Shown piece after piece: positions 46,015 through 57,250 of a stretch of DNA of 64,000 nucleotides. Position 1 is the first letter of the stretch. Each line of letters begins with the position of its first letter. The notes under the pieces are model-generated. The model searched no databases and had not been told where the DNA came from. It worked only from the letters and a program-made list of their open reading frames with translations. The position numbers and the translations under genes are program-made. This DNA is from Phragmites australis (Eukaryota > Streptophyta > Magnoliopsida > Poales > Poaceae): contig NC_084942.1 of NCBI RefSeq assembly GCF_958298935.1, positions 12,035,501-12,099,500 on the forward strand, given 5' to 3'.

Positions 46015-46332
46015 ATGTTAGGAGACATGATAATTAGTATGTATTATGGAGAAGGATATATTATGCAATGTGACAATGGGATAGATTTAAGAAATTTATT
46101 GAAAATGGATGTTGGTCTGAATAATCCTGGTGAACTCAGGCATGGTCAATGTGACAGTGGGATAGATTTAAGAAATTTATTGAAAATGGATGTTGGTCTG
46201 AATAATCCTGGTGAACTCAGGCATGGTCAATGTGACAGTGGGATAGATTTAAGAAATTTATTGAAAATGGATGTTGGTCTGAATAATCCTGGTGAACTCA
46301 GGCATGGTCGAGTGATAGGGACAACACATTAG
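46015..46332 (+). other. Open frame containing an 81-bp triplication
   Basis: This 105-codon frame is mostly made of three copies of a 27-residue unit (CDSGIDLRNLLKMDVGLNNP then GELRHGQ). No family is recognised. The frame is open largely because the unit is a multiple of three, so it may not be a gene. Confidence 0.35.
46066..46308 (+). repeat. 81-bp tandem triplication
   Basis: Three head-to-tail copies start at 46066, 46147 and 46228, each beginning CAATGTGACA(A/G)TGGGATAG. The three differ at only one position that I can see, so the expansion looks recent. Confidence 0.92.
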
Positions 46333-46348
46333 TCTGGTGGAGCAGTAG

Positions 46349-46792
46349 TTGTCGGTTAGGGTTATGTTGCCTAAGTGGTATGGTACTAGGTGGAAGTGGG
46401 AATTACCGGAGCTTAAAAATACAAAGCAGTTGAGGCAATTTGTGAGGTTAAGATTGGAAAGGAGTTTTTGGCATGTCATACTCGTGCAAGTTACTATGAT
46501 ATGTTTTGGAGAAGGCGAGTCAAGCGCCCATGTGGAGGTGGAAGAAATTGTTGCAACAACCAACAAGAAAATGCAGGATCCTGAGCCGTTGATGGAGGCT
46601 GTGGCGCAAGACTCAGACGATGAAGAATTTCCCTCCTCGTTGGCTATCGATCAGGGTGAGAACGATGAGGAGGTTGTGGAGCAGATGGAGTTAGACAATG
46701 AAGAGTTCCTCATATTTGTTGATGGCTCTACGTGGGAGAAGGAGAAGGATGTGTGCTCGATCAATGGAGTAACTTTTCTATGGAGAGTCTAA
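46349..46792 (+). other. Unrecognised 147-codon open frame
   Basis: The frame starts MSVRVMLPKWYGTRWKWELP. Its second half is strongly acidic (DSDDEEFPSSLAIDQGENDE). No domain is recognised. The sequence on to 47373 has further short frames rich in Ser/Pro, and element E is inserted at 47378. It could be the decayed remains of an older transposon or gene; evidence is weak. Confidence 0.3.
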
Positions 46793-47378
46793 CGGTGAAC
46801 GATGGCCATGATTCATCCAGGGAGTATGATGCACTTAAGGTTAGGATGGGTCAAATGCTCCACGATGCCATACATCGTGCTTCCTGCTGCCCTAGACGTG
46901 ACGACATGGCTGAGACGTCTAGGAGGAGGTCTCCACCACCATGTACTGCATCGATCCTCTCGCCAAGGAAGGAGGGCACGTCATCCCAGGTGCCACAGCC
47001 TGGGCTCACTTTGGTGTCCACACCAGGGTGAATGGGACCCTTACTAGGTACGTTATTTCGTTTCAACACAATTTGTTTTCTTCTATTTGCGTTTATAGCT
47101 ATTAAAAACATCGTTCATAATGAAAGGTTCATAGTGGAAGTCTGAGGCCTTCATACATGCCGCTTCTCCTTCATCAGGGACCTACAACCACAATTCACAT
47201 GTCTGGTTCGCAGAGCATCCTGTCACCCAGGGCTTCTCTCAGATGCCTAAAGCCCCATAACCTACGTAGCCTACACAGGATGATGCATCCACCCCGGCGG
47301 CTGCACCTTGCCCTAAATAGCCACCTGACCCCTTATCATATCTGATGGACCAGATCCATCGCTGTGCTAGAGGAGGGC

Positions 47379-48284
47379 TGATGAGCAATGTTGGCCTGAT
47401 CTTCCGATAGGTAGCGATAAGTCGGTGGGTGGAGAACTCGACGTTGATGATACAAAGGCTTCGACCCGAACAGATCGTCTACCTTGCAATCACTATACCA
47501 CAGCTTCGATGGTTATCAACCGTGTCGCGCGGTTGACCTCGCCAAGAAGGCTCAATCCCTGCAAGCGTACCGAGAACACAAGCAACAACGTAGAAGATGC
47601 AATCTGAAATATTGCGAATTGAATTCAAGCACTCGAAGTCGGGGTTCCACAAACACTTGCGGCGGCCTAGTCGGTCCGGAACAAGGGCGAAAATCTCACA
47701 ACTGAGTGTAGATCAATATCTAAGTAAAACCCAACCCTAATTAGGGTGGCGACTACTGTATATAAAAGACTAGGGTTGGCCAAGGACCCCTGGACGCGTC
47801 CTAATAGACTCCAACACGATACACGGCCCAACGGCCCAAAAGATGGTGGCGTAGCACCCTGAAAGATTCTGGACGTTCACTTGTTTCGATGATTTCTGTT
47901 GACTCAGAAAGAATTTGGACATGGGACCAGTTCCGTTGGAAATCTTATCTCCTTAGCTTTCCAACCATGTAGAACGTCAAAAACGGAGACCGTATGCGTC
48001 CTGGGCGACGATTTTAGTGCAGGTTGGTCCTGGACTCCGAAACGGACTCGAACTTGATTGGACCTCCACCTTGGCTTGGGCGCCCTTGCTGTTCTTCTCC
48101 TGTGTTCCTAAGTAACAATACATCACAATTATTTAGTAGCATCTCATCCTCATCAAAATATAAAGGAACACTAAGGAACGAGCTCACCTCATGATTTAGT
48201 TGACGTGCACGAGCTCGTGTCAATGGACCTATTGTTGGAGGAATACTCGGTGTGTGTGTATCCGAAAGAGTGATGTCCTCATCA
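47379..48284 (-). repeat. 3' LTR of element E
   Basis: It starts TGATGAGCAATGTTGGCC and ends GTGATGTCCTCATCA, with the inverted TGATGA/TCATCA termini. It includes the last 90 codons of the pol frame (stop at 48014). Confidence 0.92.
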
Positions 48285-49606
48285 TCCTCCCCCTCTTGAA
48301 TTGGAGTCGTCCTTGATGCAATGTCATTTTCTTCTCCCAAGTAAGGCTTTAAATCTGAAATATTAAATGTGGGACAAACCCCATAATCTGCAGGCAACTC
48401 AAGCTTATATGCATTATCATTAATCTTTTCCACAATTTTAAAAGGACCATCAGCTCGAGGCAGCAATTTAGACTTTCTCAAATCAAGAAACCTATCTTTG
48501 CGCAAATGTAACCACACAAGATCACCAATTTCAAAAGTAATATGTTTCCGACCTTGGCTACCATAAGTTCTATACTTCTCATTCATCTTTTCAATATTTT
48601 GCTTAGTCAACTCATGCATTTTCAGAATCAAATTAGCACGTGTCTTAGTATCAAAATTCAATTTCTCGGATGTTGGTAAAGGAAGTAAATCAATAGGGGC
48701 ACGGGGGTTAAAACCATACACTACCTGAAACGGACTTACCTTGGTGGTGGAGTGAACTGATCTGTTGTAAGCGAACTCAATATGGGGTAGACACTCTTCC
48801 CACATCCTAAAATTTTTCTTCAAAACAGCCCGCAACATGGTGGATAATGTGCGGTTCACAACCTCCGTTTGTCCGTTGGTTTGAGGGTGGCATGTCGTCG
48901 AAAACAGCAGCTTTGTCCCAAGTTTATTCCAAAGTGTCCTCCAAAAGTGGCTCAAAAAATTTGCATCACGATCCGAAACAATGGTGTTAGGCACTCCATG
49001 CAAGCGAATGATTTCCCTGAAAAATAAATCAGCTATGTTTGTAGCATCATCGCTCTTGTGACAAGGTATAAAATGTGCCATTTTTGAAAAACGATCCACA
49101 ACGACAAATATACTATCCCTCCCCCTCTTGGTCCTAGGCAATCCTAAAACAAAATCCATAGAAATATCCTCCCAAGGCACATTAGGAACAGGAAGAGGCA
49201 TATAAAGTCCATGTGGGTTCAAGCGAGACTTAGCTTTATTGCAAGTAGTGCAGCGTGCCACGTAGCGATCGACGTCACGCCTCATCTTAGGCCAAAAGAA
49301 GTGAGCAGCCAATACATCTTCGATCTTCTTCACTCTAAAATGTCCCATCAAACCACCTCCATACGCTTCCTGCAAGAACAATAGGCGAATAGAGCTAGCT
49401 GGGATGCATAGCCTGTTAGCACGGTATAGTAATCCATCATTCAACACATATTTATTCCAAGTTCTTCCTTCTTTACAATGTTCAAAAACATCTTTACAGT
49501 CCAAATCAGTAGCATATAATCCTTTAATTGTTTCTAAACCAAAAAATCTTATGATCGAGTTGGGACAACATGGTATAACGTCTAGATAACGCATCTGCAA
49601 TGACAT
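48014..49606 (-). CDS. Element E integrase, reading into the 3' LTR
   Basis: A Gypsy integrase frame starts within the RNase H-integrase junction ([20 protein letters not shown]). The zinc finger is H...H in [20 protein letters not shown] and C...C in [11 protein letters not shown]. Catalytic residues are in [23 protein letters not shown] and [11 protein letters not shown]. The C-terminal DNA-binding part reads [20 protein letters not shown], then [10 protein letters not shown]. There is no chromodomain. The frame continues through the purine tract at 48285 into the LTR for about 90 residues ([20 protein letters not shown]) before stopping. Whether that tail is functional is unknown. Confidence 0.88.
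   Translation of the reverse strand: MSLQMRYLDVIPCCPNSIIRFFGLETIKGLYATDLDCKDVFEHCKEGRTWNKYVLNDGLLYRANRLCIPASSIRLLFLQEAYGGGLMGHFRVKKIEDVLAAHFFWPKMRRDVDRYVARCTTCNKAKSRLNPHGLYMPLPVPNVPWEDISMDFVLGLPRTKRGRDSIFVVVDRFSKMAHFIPCHKSDDATNIADLFFREIIRLHGVPNTIVSDRDANFLSHFWRTLWNKLGTKLLFSTTCHPQTNGQTEVVNRTLSTMLRAVLKKNFRMWEECLPHIEFAYNRSVHSTTKVSPFQVVYGFNPRAPIDLLPLPTSEKLNFDTKTRANLILKMHELTKQNIEKMNEKYRTYGSQGRKHITFEIGDLVWLHLRKDRFLDLRKSKLLPRADGPFKIVEKINDNAYKLELPADYGVCPTFNISDLKPYLGEENDIASRTTPIQEGEDDEDITLSDTHTPSIPPTIGPLTRARARQLNHEVSSFLSVPLYFDEDEMLLNNCDVLLLRNTGEEQQGRPSQGGGPIKFESVSESRTNLH
48285..48297 (-). other. Polypurine tract of element E
   Basis: On the minus strand it reads AAGAGGGGGAGGA directly before the 3' LTR. 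It also lies inside the open pol frame and encodes part of the acidic QEGEDDED segment. Confidence 0.82.
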
Positions 49607-50282
49607 TGTCTTTACCTTTCTTGTGTTTAATGATATAAGGAAAAGACTCTATAAATTCAACCCATTTAGCATGACGTTTGTTCAGTTTGGCTTGGCTTCT
49701 AATATGTTTCAAAGCTTCATGATCAGAATGAATAATAAACTCCTTAGGCCAAAGATAATGTTGCCATGTTTCTAAAACTCGCACTAAAGCATACAACTCC
49801 TTATCATAAGTCAAATAATTAAGAGATGGCCCATTCAATTTCTCACTAAAATAAGCAGCGGGTTTACTTCCTTGTAGTAGCACTCCTCCAATTCCAATGC
49901 CGCTAGCATCACATTCTAACTCAAAAGTCTTACCGAAGTCCGGAAGTTGGAGTAGAGGTGCATGCGTAAGCTTATCTTTCAGCGTATTAAAAACTTGTTC
50001 TTGTGCTGGCCCCCATTGGAACGGAACGCCCTTCTTTGTCAACTCATTGAGTGGGGCAGCAATGGTGCTAAAATCTCTCACAAAACGCCGATAGAACCCT
50101 GCAAGGCCATGAAAGCTTCTCACCTGTGTGATAGTCTCAGGGGTCGGCCAGCTCTTGATGGCTTCAATTTTAGCTTCATCCACTTTAATTCCCTGTGGAG
50201 TAACAACATAGCCAAGAAAAGCAACTCTATTCGTGCAAAAGGTGCACTTGTCAAGGTTAGCAAACAAACGTGCATCTCTCAA
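49524..50282 (-). pseudogene. Element E RT C-terminal part and RNase H
   Basis: It begins [20 protein letters not shown] and continues with [20 protein letters not shown], the RNase H entry [20 protein letters not shown], and [20 protein letters not shown], then [11 protein letters not shown]. It is separated by frame changes from the RT start (near 50308) and from integrase (near 49560). Each break looks like a small indel. Confidence 0.88.
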
Positions 50283-50307
50283 AGCAGTAAAAACAGCACA
50301 TAGATGA

Positions 50308-51615
50308 TCATTGTGTTCTTCGTGACTTGCTATAGATCAAAATATCATCAAAGTACACCACCACAAATCTTCCTATGAAAGCACGTAAAACCTTATTCAT
50401 CAATCTCATGAAAGTGCTAGGTGCATTAGTTAAACCAAAAGGCATCACTAACCACTCATATAGACCGAACTTAGTTTTGAAAGCAGTTTTCCATTCATCT
50501 CCCAATTTCATTCTTATTTGGTGGTAACCACTACGCAAGTCAATCTTTGTGAAAATAATAGAACCACTCAACTCATCAAGCATGTCGTCTAGCCTAGGAA
50601 TAGGGTGACGATACCTTATTGTGATATTATTAATGGCTCTACAATCAACACACATGCGCCATGTACCATCTTTCTTAGGAACCAAAAGAACAGGAACAAC
50701 ACAAGGACTAAGGCTCTCTCGTACGTACCCACAGTCCAAAAGGTCTTGGACTTGTCGCTGAATTTCCTTAGTCTCCTCCGGATTGTTCCTATATGCAGCG
50801 CGGTTTGGCAAAGTTGCTCTCGGGATCAAATCTATTTGGTGCTCTATCCCTCTCAATGGTGGCAGCCCCGGGGGTATCTCAGCTGGAAAGACATCCTTAT
50901 ACTCCTGCAAAAGGTTGGTGACAACAGCAGGCAAAGAGCTAGGTATATCATCAATTGAAAATAAAACCTCTTTGCATACGAAAGCATAGCACAAAGTATC
51001 ATTATCTTGAATTTCAGCAATGTCAGATTTAGTAGCAAGCATAACACCACCCTTTAACTTAATGCCTTCGGACCTAGGTGTGTTCTTCTCTTTCTTAGGT
51101 GGAAAAATAGATTGAGCTACTTGCTGATTTCCAGATTCCAAAACACGTTCTTTCTTTTCTTTTTCAGCTAAAGCTTTATCACATTGCACAATTTCAGCAA
51201 GTGTCAAAGGAAGCAAAGAGATTTTCTTTCCCTTGTGCATGAGAGAGTATTTATTACTTCTACCATGGTGTGTAGCATCGGTATCAAATTCCCAAGGACG
51301 GCCTAACAAAAGTGAACATGCTTGCATAGGCACTACATCAAAATCAGCATAATCATGGTAGGAACCAATAGAAAAATGTACTCTCGCAGATTGTGTTACC
51401 TTAACCTTACCGTTGTTATTGAACCACTGAATGTAGTATGGATGAGGATGTGCACGTGTTGGCAAGGAAAGATTCTTCACAAGATCGGAGCTCAAGAGGT
51501 TGTTGCAACTCCTGCCATCAATTATGGTACGAACACGTGCATCTTTGACAATGAGTAATGTCTGGAATAGATTATGGCGTTGTAGCTGCTCGGCTTGCCC
51601 CATTTGAGAACTCAA
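50308..51615 (-). pseudogene. Element E protease and reverse transcriptase
   Basis: The protease region shows RTIIDGRSCNNLLSSDLVKN, the IDGGS-type variant of the aspartic motif. RT motifs follow: LVPKKDGTWRMCVDCRAINN, IFTKIDLRSGYHQIRMKLGD, EWLVMPFGLTNAPSTF and the catalytic [14 protein letters not shown], after which the frame is lost. A stop at 51616-51618 separates it from gag, possibly a programmed or mutational boundary. Confidence 0.88.
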
Positions 51616-51618
51616 AAC

Positions 51619-52746
51619 TCACTTCACAATGAAGGTGCATGCTGCATAACTCTCCGTGGCAGCAGTACCACTAATCTCCTCCCCCTCACTATCCATGTCA
51701 TGATCGGCTGCAAGATTAGCTTCAAATGCATATTCTTCCTCAACATCACTATGACTAACATATCCACCATCTACTGTTGCGAAGTATGCTCGCTGGCTTG
51801 GGCAATCCTTCATGACGTGGCCAATACCTTGGCAGCGACGGCACACAATGCCCGTTGTACGACCCGTGGTAGCTGCACCTGAAGAAGAGCGTGGCATTGG
51901 ATCCTGTGAAACAGTAGATTTACTCACCTCACATGATGGTTGTGGTGCTCCTACTGAACGCGCCCGAGTGTTGGAGGAGGGGGCAGCAGATCGTGTAGAT
52001 GTAGAAGGGAATGTTGTTGCTTGTCCCGGTGGTACTCGTGAAGTAGATGTACTCCCAAAATTGTTCCGCAATTTCTGCACCTGTTGTCGACACTGTAGTT
52101 CTTTTTCTGCCAAGATAGCAAAATGGAACAACCTATTGGTAGTATTGTAATCTTTATAATCAACAAGGTCCTGAATTTCACGTCTCAACCCGGAGTAAAA
52201 ACGAATCATGGTATCCTCATCATCCTCTTGTATACTACAACGAAGCATAGCAATTTGAAGCTCTTGATAGTAATCATGCACAGATTTAGAACCTTGATTT
52301 AAGCGCTGCAATTTCTTTTTCAATTCATGTGTATAATCAGGAGGAATAAATCTATTGCGCATGGCACGCTTTAGTCTAGGCCATGATTCAGGTTTTAAGC
52401 CACTAGAAACTAGACCATTCCACCAAATAATAGCATAATTCGTGAACTCACATGTGGCTAGTCTAACTCTATGCATTTCAGGAACCATATGAGAACTATA
52501 CTTTTGATCAACCGTCATTTCCCAATTCAAATAAGCATCAGCATCATATGCACCATCAAAAGGAGGCATTGAAAACTTAATCTTAGAATAAGGATCATCG
52601 CGACCGTTGCAATTAACATTATTACCTCCATTACCTTGACGACGTTGTTGTTGGCCACGACGTAATTGTTCAGCATGAGGACGTTGCTCAGCACGCGCAT
52701 CTTTCCCAACAAAAACCTCACCATCTTCTTGGTCACCATTATTAGT

Positions 52747-52778
<32 letters not shown>

Positions 52779-52956
52779 GTGAATGGTCATCATCCTGTGG
52801 TGGCTGTCGCAACTCAAGGTCATTGACTCGTGTGACGAGGTTAGCAATGCTTGTTCTAATGTCTGTCAATAGCCTAGTATGATCCTGCAAGGCTTTGTTG
52901 AGTTCTTCCTTGGACACACAATCCTTAAAATCCGATAGAGAGCCATCACCTGACAT
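51619..52956 (-). CDS. Element E Gag
   Basis: The likely start is ATG 52956 (MSGDGSLSDFKDCVSKEELN); an upstream ATG at 52998 adds a hydrophobic stretch that is unlikely to be native. The order is an N-terminal coiled-coil-like segment, a run of ten Asp from an ATC microsatellite, the Gypsy gag core (PPFDGAYDADAYLNWEMTVD, then WWNGLVSSG and RNRFIPPDY), a Ser/Thr-rich linker, and the knuckle CRRCQGIGHVMKDC. It ends TFIVK and TGA at 51619. Confidence 0.88.
52750..52779 (-). repeat. (ATC)n microsatellite encoding poly-Asp in element E gag
   Basis: About ten ATC units on the + strand read GAT on the minus strand and give the Asp run in Gag. Confidence 0.9.
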
Positions 52957-52999
52957 GGTTAGTAGAAAATAAAGGACAACAAATATTATCCCTATCAAC

Positions 53000-54195
53000 T
53001 ACTAGATTGTGGAAGGTGGAATCACACACACTCAAGCGTCTTACCACGCTCTTACAAATGTTCTTACCAACGCAGCAAGGAGGAACAACCGGTGATGAGT
53101 CTGCAAGCGTGGGATGATTGCAAGAGTGAACCTGTTCGGATCAAAGGAGGTGGAGCTTGGAAGGCACAATATGGTAGCAAGGATTATCAATAATTGTAAT
53201 CAGAAAAGCAAAGCTAAATAAGTGTCCAAAGTATGAATCACAGTTGCTGGTCTATCATGTGTCCCTAGTCCTAGCACAACAGCTGAAACAAAGCTAAAAA
53301 GGATGATCAGAGAAAGACACAGCAAACAGCACAATTATCTGGGTGTTCTCTATGTGCTCCTCTTTTTTGTCTTTTAGCACTAGTAGCAATCACAATTTTT
53401 TTCGTATTTTTCTGATATTTTTTTCTGAACTAGGAGCACATAAGCAACAACCACAGAAATTTTCAGCTCAAACGGATGCAAGATGTGGCCTACAGGAAAT
53501 CAAGCACATTCTTTGAAAAGCGTGCAGAAACTTCGCGGCTCGAATACTCAATCTTCCGAGCCGAATTTGGGAAATTTTTTTGGCAGAACCCATAAAAGCA
53601 GGGAGCTACGGATGTAACTTTTTCTGTAGATGTCCGTGAAATTTTTTTTTGCCTGATTCCGAGTCCGTATGAGAAAGTTATGGCTGTTTTACTGAACCCC
53701 TGTCGAGTTAGGGTTTTTTTTCAAGCAACTCTTGCAGAAATTGATCTCTTTAAGGTATTGCAAGCAATAGGATCGCGAGATAAACAAGGATGGTAGCGGT
53801 GGCAGGGCAATTGATACAAGGCGGCTTGCGACCTATCTAGGGTTGGCGTGGCGGAAAGTAACACAAGGCGGCTCGCGGTGGCAAATCGAGTAATGTGGTG
53901 GCTCAACTTGTTGCTAGGGATGGTGGCGATGGGATAGCGGCGTGATCAAAACAGCACGGAGCGTTGACTAAAAACCAAGAACATGACTCTAAAACCAGCA
54001 ACAAGACTCGACCACGGACACAAACTCAACAACGCGCAACTGAAAACAAAAATTGCAAAGGCACAAAGGGTTCTAGGGCAGCGGAAATTGATGGATTTTT
54101 TTTGGCTTTTTCTGGACTCTAGGTAATGAAAAACAGACTAATCTAAAGCGGAAGAAGAAATTACCTAACGGGCAACCTGAAAATCTGATACCAGT
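53000..54195 (-). other. Element E 5' leader, non-coding
   Basis: About 1.2 kb lies between gag and the primer-binding site (CTGATACCAG at about 54186-54195). No long open frame is present. Sequence around 53990-54195 is shared with the leader of element F (about 57300-57520). Confidence 0.7.
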
Positions 54196-55104
54196 TGATG
54201 AGCAATGTTGGCCTGATCTTCCGATAGGTGGCGATAAGTCGATGGGTGGAGAAGTCGACGTTGATGATCCAAAGGCTTCGACCCAAACAGATCATCTACC
54301 TTGCAATCACTACACCACAGCTCCGATGGTTATCAACCGTGTCGCGCGGTTGACCTCGCCAAGAAGGCTCAATCTCTGCAAGCGTACCGAGAACACAAGC
54401 AAGAACGTAGAAGATGCAATCTAAAATATTGCGAATTGAATTCAAGCACTCGAAGTCGGGGTTCCACAAACACTTGCGGCGGCCTAGTCGGTCCGGAACA
54501 AGAGCGAAAATCTCACAACTGTGTGTAGATCAATATCTAAGCAAAACCCAACCCTAATTAGGGCGGCGGTTACTGTATATAAAAGACTAGGGTCAGCCAA
54601 GGACCCCTGGACGCGTCCCTAATGGACTCCAACATGATACACGGCCCAACGGCCCAAAAGATGGTGGCGCAGCACCCTGACAGATTCTGGACGTCAACTT
54701 GTTTTGACTATTCCCGTTGACTCAGAAAGAATTTGGACATGGGACCAGTCCCGTTGGAAAGCTTATCTACTTAGCTTTCCAACCATGTATAGAACGTCGA
54801 AAACGGAGTCTGTATGCGTCCTGGGCGACGATTTTAGTGCAGGTTGGTCCTAGACTCCGAAACGGACTCGAACTTGATTGGACCTCCACCTTGGCTTGGG
54901 CGCCCTTGCTGTTCTTCTCCCGTGTTCCTAAGTAACAATACATCACAATTATTCAGTAACATCCCATCCTTATCAAAATATAAAGGAACACTAAGGAACG
55001 AGCTCACCTCATGATTTAGTTGACGTGCACGAGCTCGTGTCAATGGACCTATTGTTGGAGGAATACTCGGTGTGTGTGTATCCGATCGAGTGATGTCCTC
55101 ATCA
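54196..55104 (-). repeat. 5' LTR of element E
   Basis: It starts TGATGAGCAATGTTGGCC and ends GTGATGTCCTCATCA. It differs from the 3' LTR at scattered positions. A TATATAAAAG motif at 54576-54585 would be a TATA box on the + strand; on the minus (sense) strand the same place reads CTTTTATATA. Confidence 0.92.
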
Positions 55105-55342
55105 AGGGCCAAACAAGAGGGCCAGAGGAAGACGTGCCCTGATGTATTATTTTATGTTATTTGTATCACTACTGTTGAGGACTCTGTTTAGAACTTCTAG
55201 TCTGTACTATGTTTATATTATTTGTATTACTACGGTTGATGACTCTTTTCAGAACTCCTACTCCGTACTACTTTTATGTTATTTATGCGTTACTCTTCAT
55301 TTGTCCATACACACAACAATTGTTTCACTCATGAAAAAAAGA

Positions 55343-56097
55343 GAGTAAATTTCGTAAAACTACAGATACTTTAATAAAATTATCGTAAAACTACACATTT
55401 AATTAATAGTTTTACAAAACTACAAATTTAGTGCCGATTTTATCGTAAAACTACATATACTTTGTAAAATTATCACAAAACTACATATACTTTGTAAAAT
55501 TATCGCAAAACTATAGTTAAGCAACAATTTCATAAAACTATAGATTTAGCACCGATTTTATTGCAAAACTATAGATTTTAGATGAGCTATTCCTAGCCCC
55601 GTTACCATGACGACTGGGCCCCACTTGCAGTCTCACAACAGCTGCCAGCTCATAAAACGGATAGCGGGAGTTCATGTGACTGCAAGTGGGGCCCATTCAT
55701 CAAGCTAACAGATCTGCGATAGAATCTATAGTTTATGATAAAATCGGCGCTAAATTTGTAATTTTGTGAAACTATTGCTTTTTGTGATTTGTGATAATTT
55801 TGCTAAAGTATCTGTAGTTTCATGAGCTCCCAGACGATCCATTTCATGAGCTGGTAGCTGCTGTGAAACTGCAAGCGGGGCCCGATCATTATGGTAATGG
55901 GACTGGTAATAACTCCATTAGAATCTATAGTTTTGCGATAAAATTGGTGGTAAATCTGTAGTTTTGTGAAATTGTTGCTTAAATATGTAGTTTTGCGATA
56001 ATTTTACCAAATATTTATAGTTCTACAATAAAATTGACACTAAATTTAGTTTTGTGATAATTTTGTCAAAGTATATATAGTTTTGCAAAATTTACTC
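55343..56097. repeat. Foldback MITE-like repeat, second copy of the AAAACTAC type
   Basis: The ends are GAGTAAATTTCGTAAAACTA and TTTTGCAAAATTTACTC, the same design as 20432-20901. The interior repeats ATCGCAAAACTATAG-type units on the left and the complement on the right. A larger inverted core (TGGGGCCCACTTGCAG type) lies at about 55610-55700 and 55865-55885. Confidence 0.68.
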
Positions 56098-56149
56098 AAA
56101 AAATTCTTCTAAACACAATAAATTTTTGCAAAAATAGAAATTAAGTGCC

Positions 56150-56395
56150 CTATCAACGTGTGGCATGCCGACAGGAGTCCTGTTGGCATATGGGCCATCG
56201 ACATAATTCCTATCATCGCCTGTAAGGTGTCCTGTTGGCATCACCCTTACCAACAAGTCTTGTTGGCAGGACACCATGCCGACAGGATTTACTGTTAGCA
56301 AGACATATGTTCACAAGGGTCATATCGACATCTCGCCTTCCGATAGGTACCTTGTCGGCATTTCGCTTGCCGACAAGGGTACTATTGTTAAGGAA
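56150..56395. repeat. Clustered short inverted repeats of TGCCGACA/TGTTGGCA type
   Basis: The motif GCCGACAGGA or its complement TCCTGTTGGC appears about ten times within 250 bp in both orientations. Clusters like this resemble subterminal repeats of CACTA transposons in grasses. No CACTA terminus or transposase was found, so the assignment is tentative. Confidence 0.4.
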
Positions 56396-56399
56396 ATAC

Positions 56400-57035
56400 A
56401 CTCTTAATTTTCCAAAAATAGATATTATTTTTGTAATTTTCCATTATTTAATATTAGTAAAAAAATGTGTAGAAGACACTCTTGTCAAGGAAAGGGGAAA
56501 AATAATGAAAACTTGATCATAGATTGGGCCTACAAATCAATATGGTCTTTGTATCATCGTTATGGAAGATTGGAGAAAGAGTCTGACATGTGGACTTTGT
56601 GGGGTTAAACATGCTATCTTTCTTTCTTTTCTTTTTTTGTGACTTTTTTTTTCTCAAGCAAATCAGGATCAACATGAACACCACATCAAGTCACTTTGAC
56701 AGACACCCGCGACACATTTGGACACTCAAAAGTGTAAGATAGATTTTTTTGCCTCTATAAAATAATGTAATAGGAGTATAGGACCATTTGCAAGACATAA
56801 CCAAGCAGGAAGCAGTGCGCTGATTGCTCAACTTTTAGGCTTCAGCACCTTCGCCAGTAGGAGTAGGATCCCTAGTTCCCTACCACACCATATAATCCAA
56901 CATGAGAATTCAAGGTCATTTATGTGTAACTGTGGGATGTTGTAAACAACGTTTGCACTATCTTTAATCCAGTAATTAAACAATAGTTTGGCAATTTTTA
57001 CTTGTTGTTTTTTTTAAAAAAAAACACATTTTAAC
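56400..57035. other. Featureless AT-rich spacer
   Basis: No open frame, terminal repeat or known family was recognised here. Confidence 0.5.
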
Positions 57036-57039
57036 CTGA

Positions 57040-57250
57040 TTAGATGGTCGAATCTCCTGACTAGGTTGTTGAACTTGAGTAGGTGGTCGAATCCGACTAG
57101 TGGTTGAACCCGAGTAGATGGTCGAAGTGACTATTGGTTGAACATGAGTAGATGGTCGAAGGGACTAGTGGTTGAACCCGAGCAGATGGCTGACAAAACT
57201 AGTGGTCGGACCAGAGTAGGTGGTCAAAGCGACTAGTGGTTGAACATGAA
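57040..57250. repeat. Minisatellite, about 33-bp unit
   Basis: Six or seven degenerate copies of a unit close to GACTAGTGGTTGAACC then CGAGTAGATGGTCGAAG lie head to tail. Unit length varies slightly. It abuts the truncated leader of element F. Confidence 0.75.

Larger units (their letters stand above)
47379..55104 (-). mobile_element. Element E: full-length Ty3/Gypsy retrotransposon
   Basis: LTRs of 906 bp (47379-48284) and 909 bp (54196-55104) are flanked by a perfect target duplication AGGGC (47374-47378 and 55105-55109). The TGGTATCAGA primer site abuts the right LTR, and the purine tract AAGAGGGGGAGGA abuts the left. Minus-strand order is gag, protease, RT, RNase H, integrase, which is Ty3/Gypsy order. 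A few frameshifts break pol. It lies downstream of ULP2 in intergenic DNA. Confidence 0.94.

Noticed and set aside
54842..55112. A separate gene in the right LTR of element E
   Set aside because: It is the LTR copy of the pol tail (TRARARQLN), identical in kind to 48014-48284.
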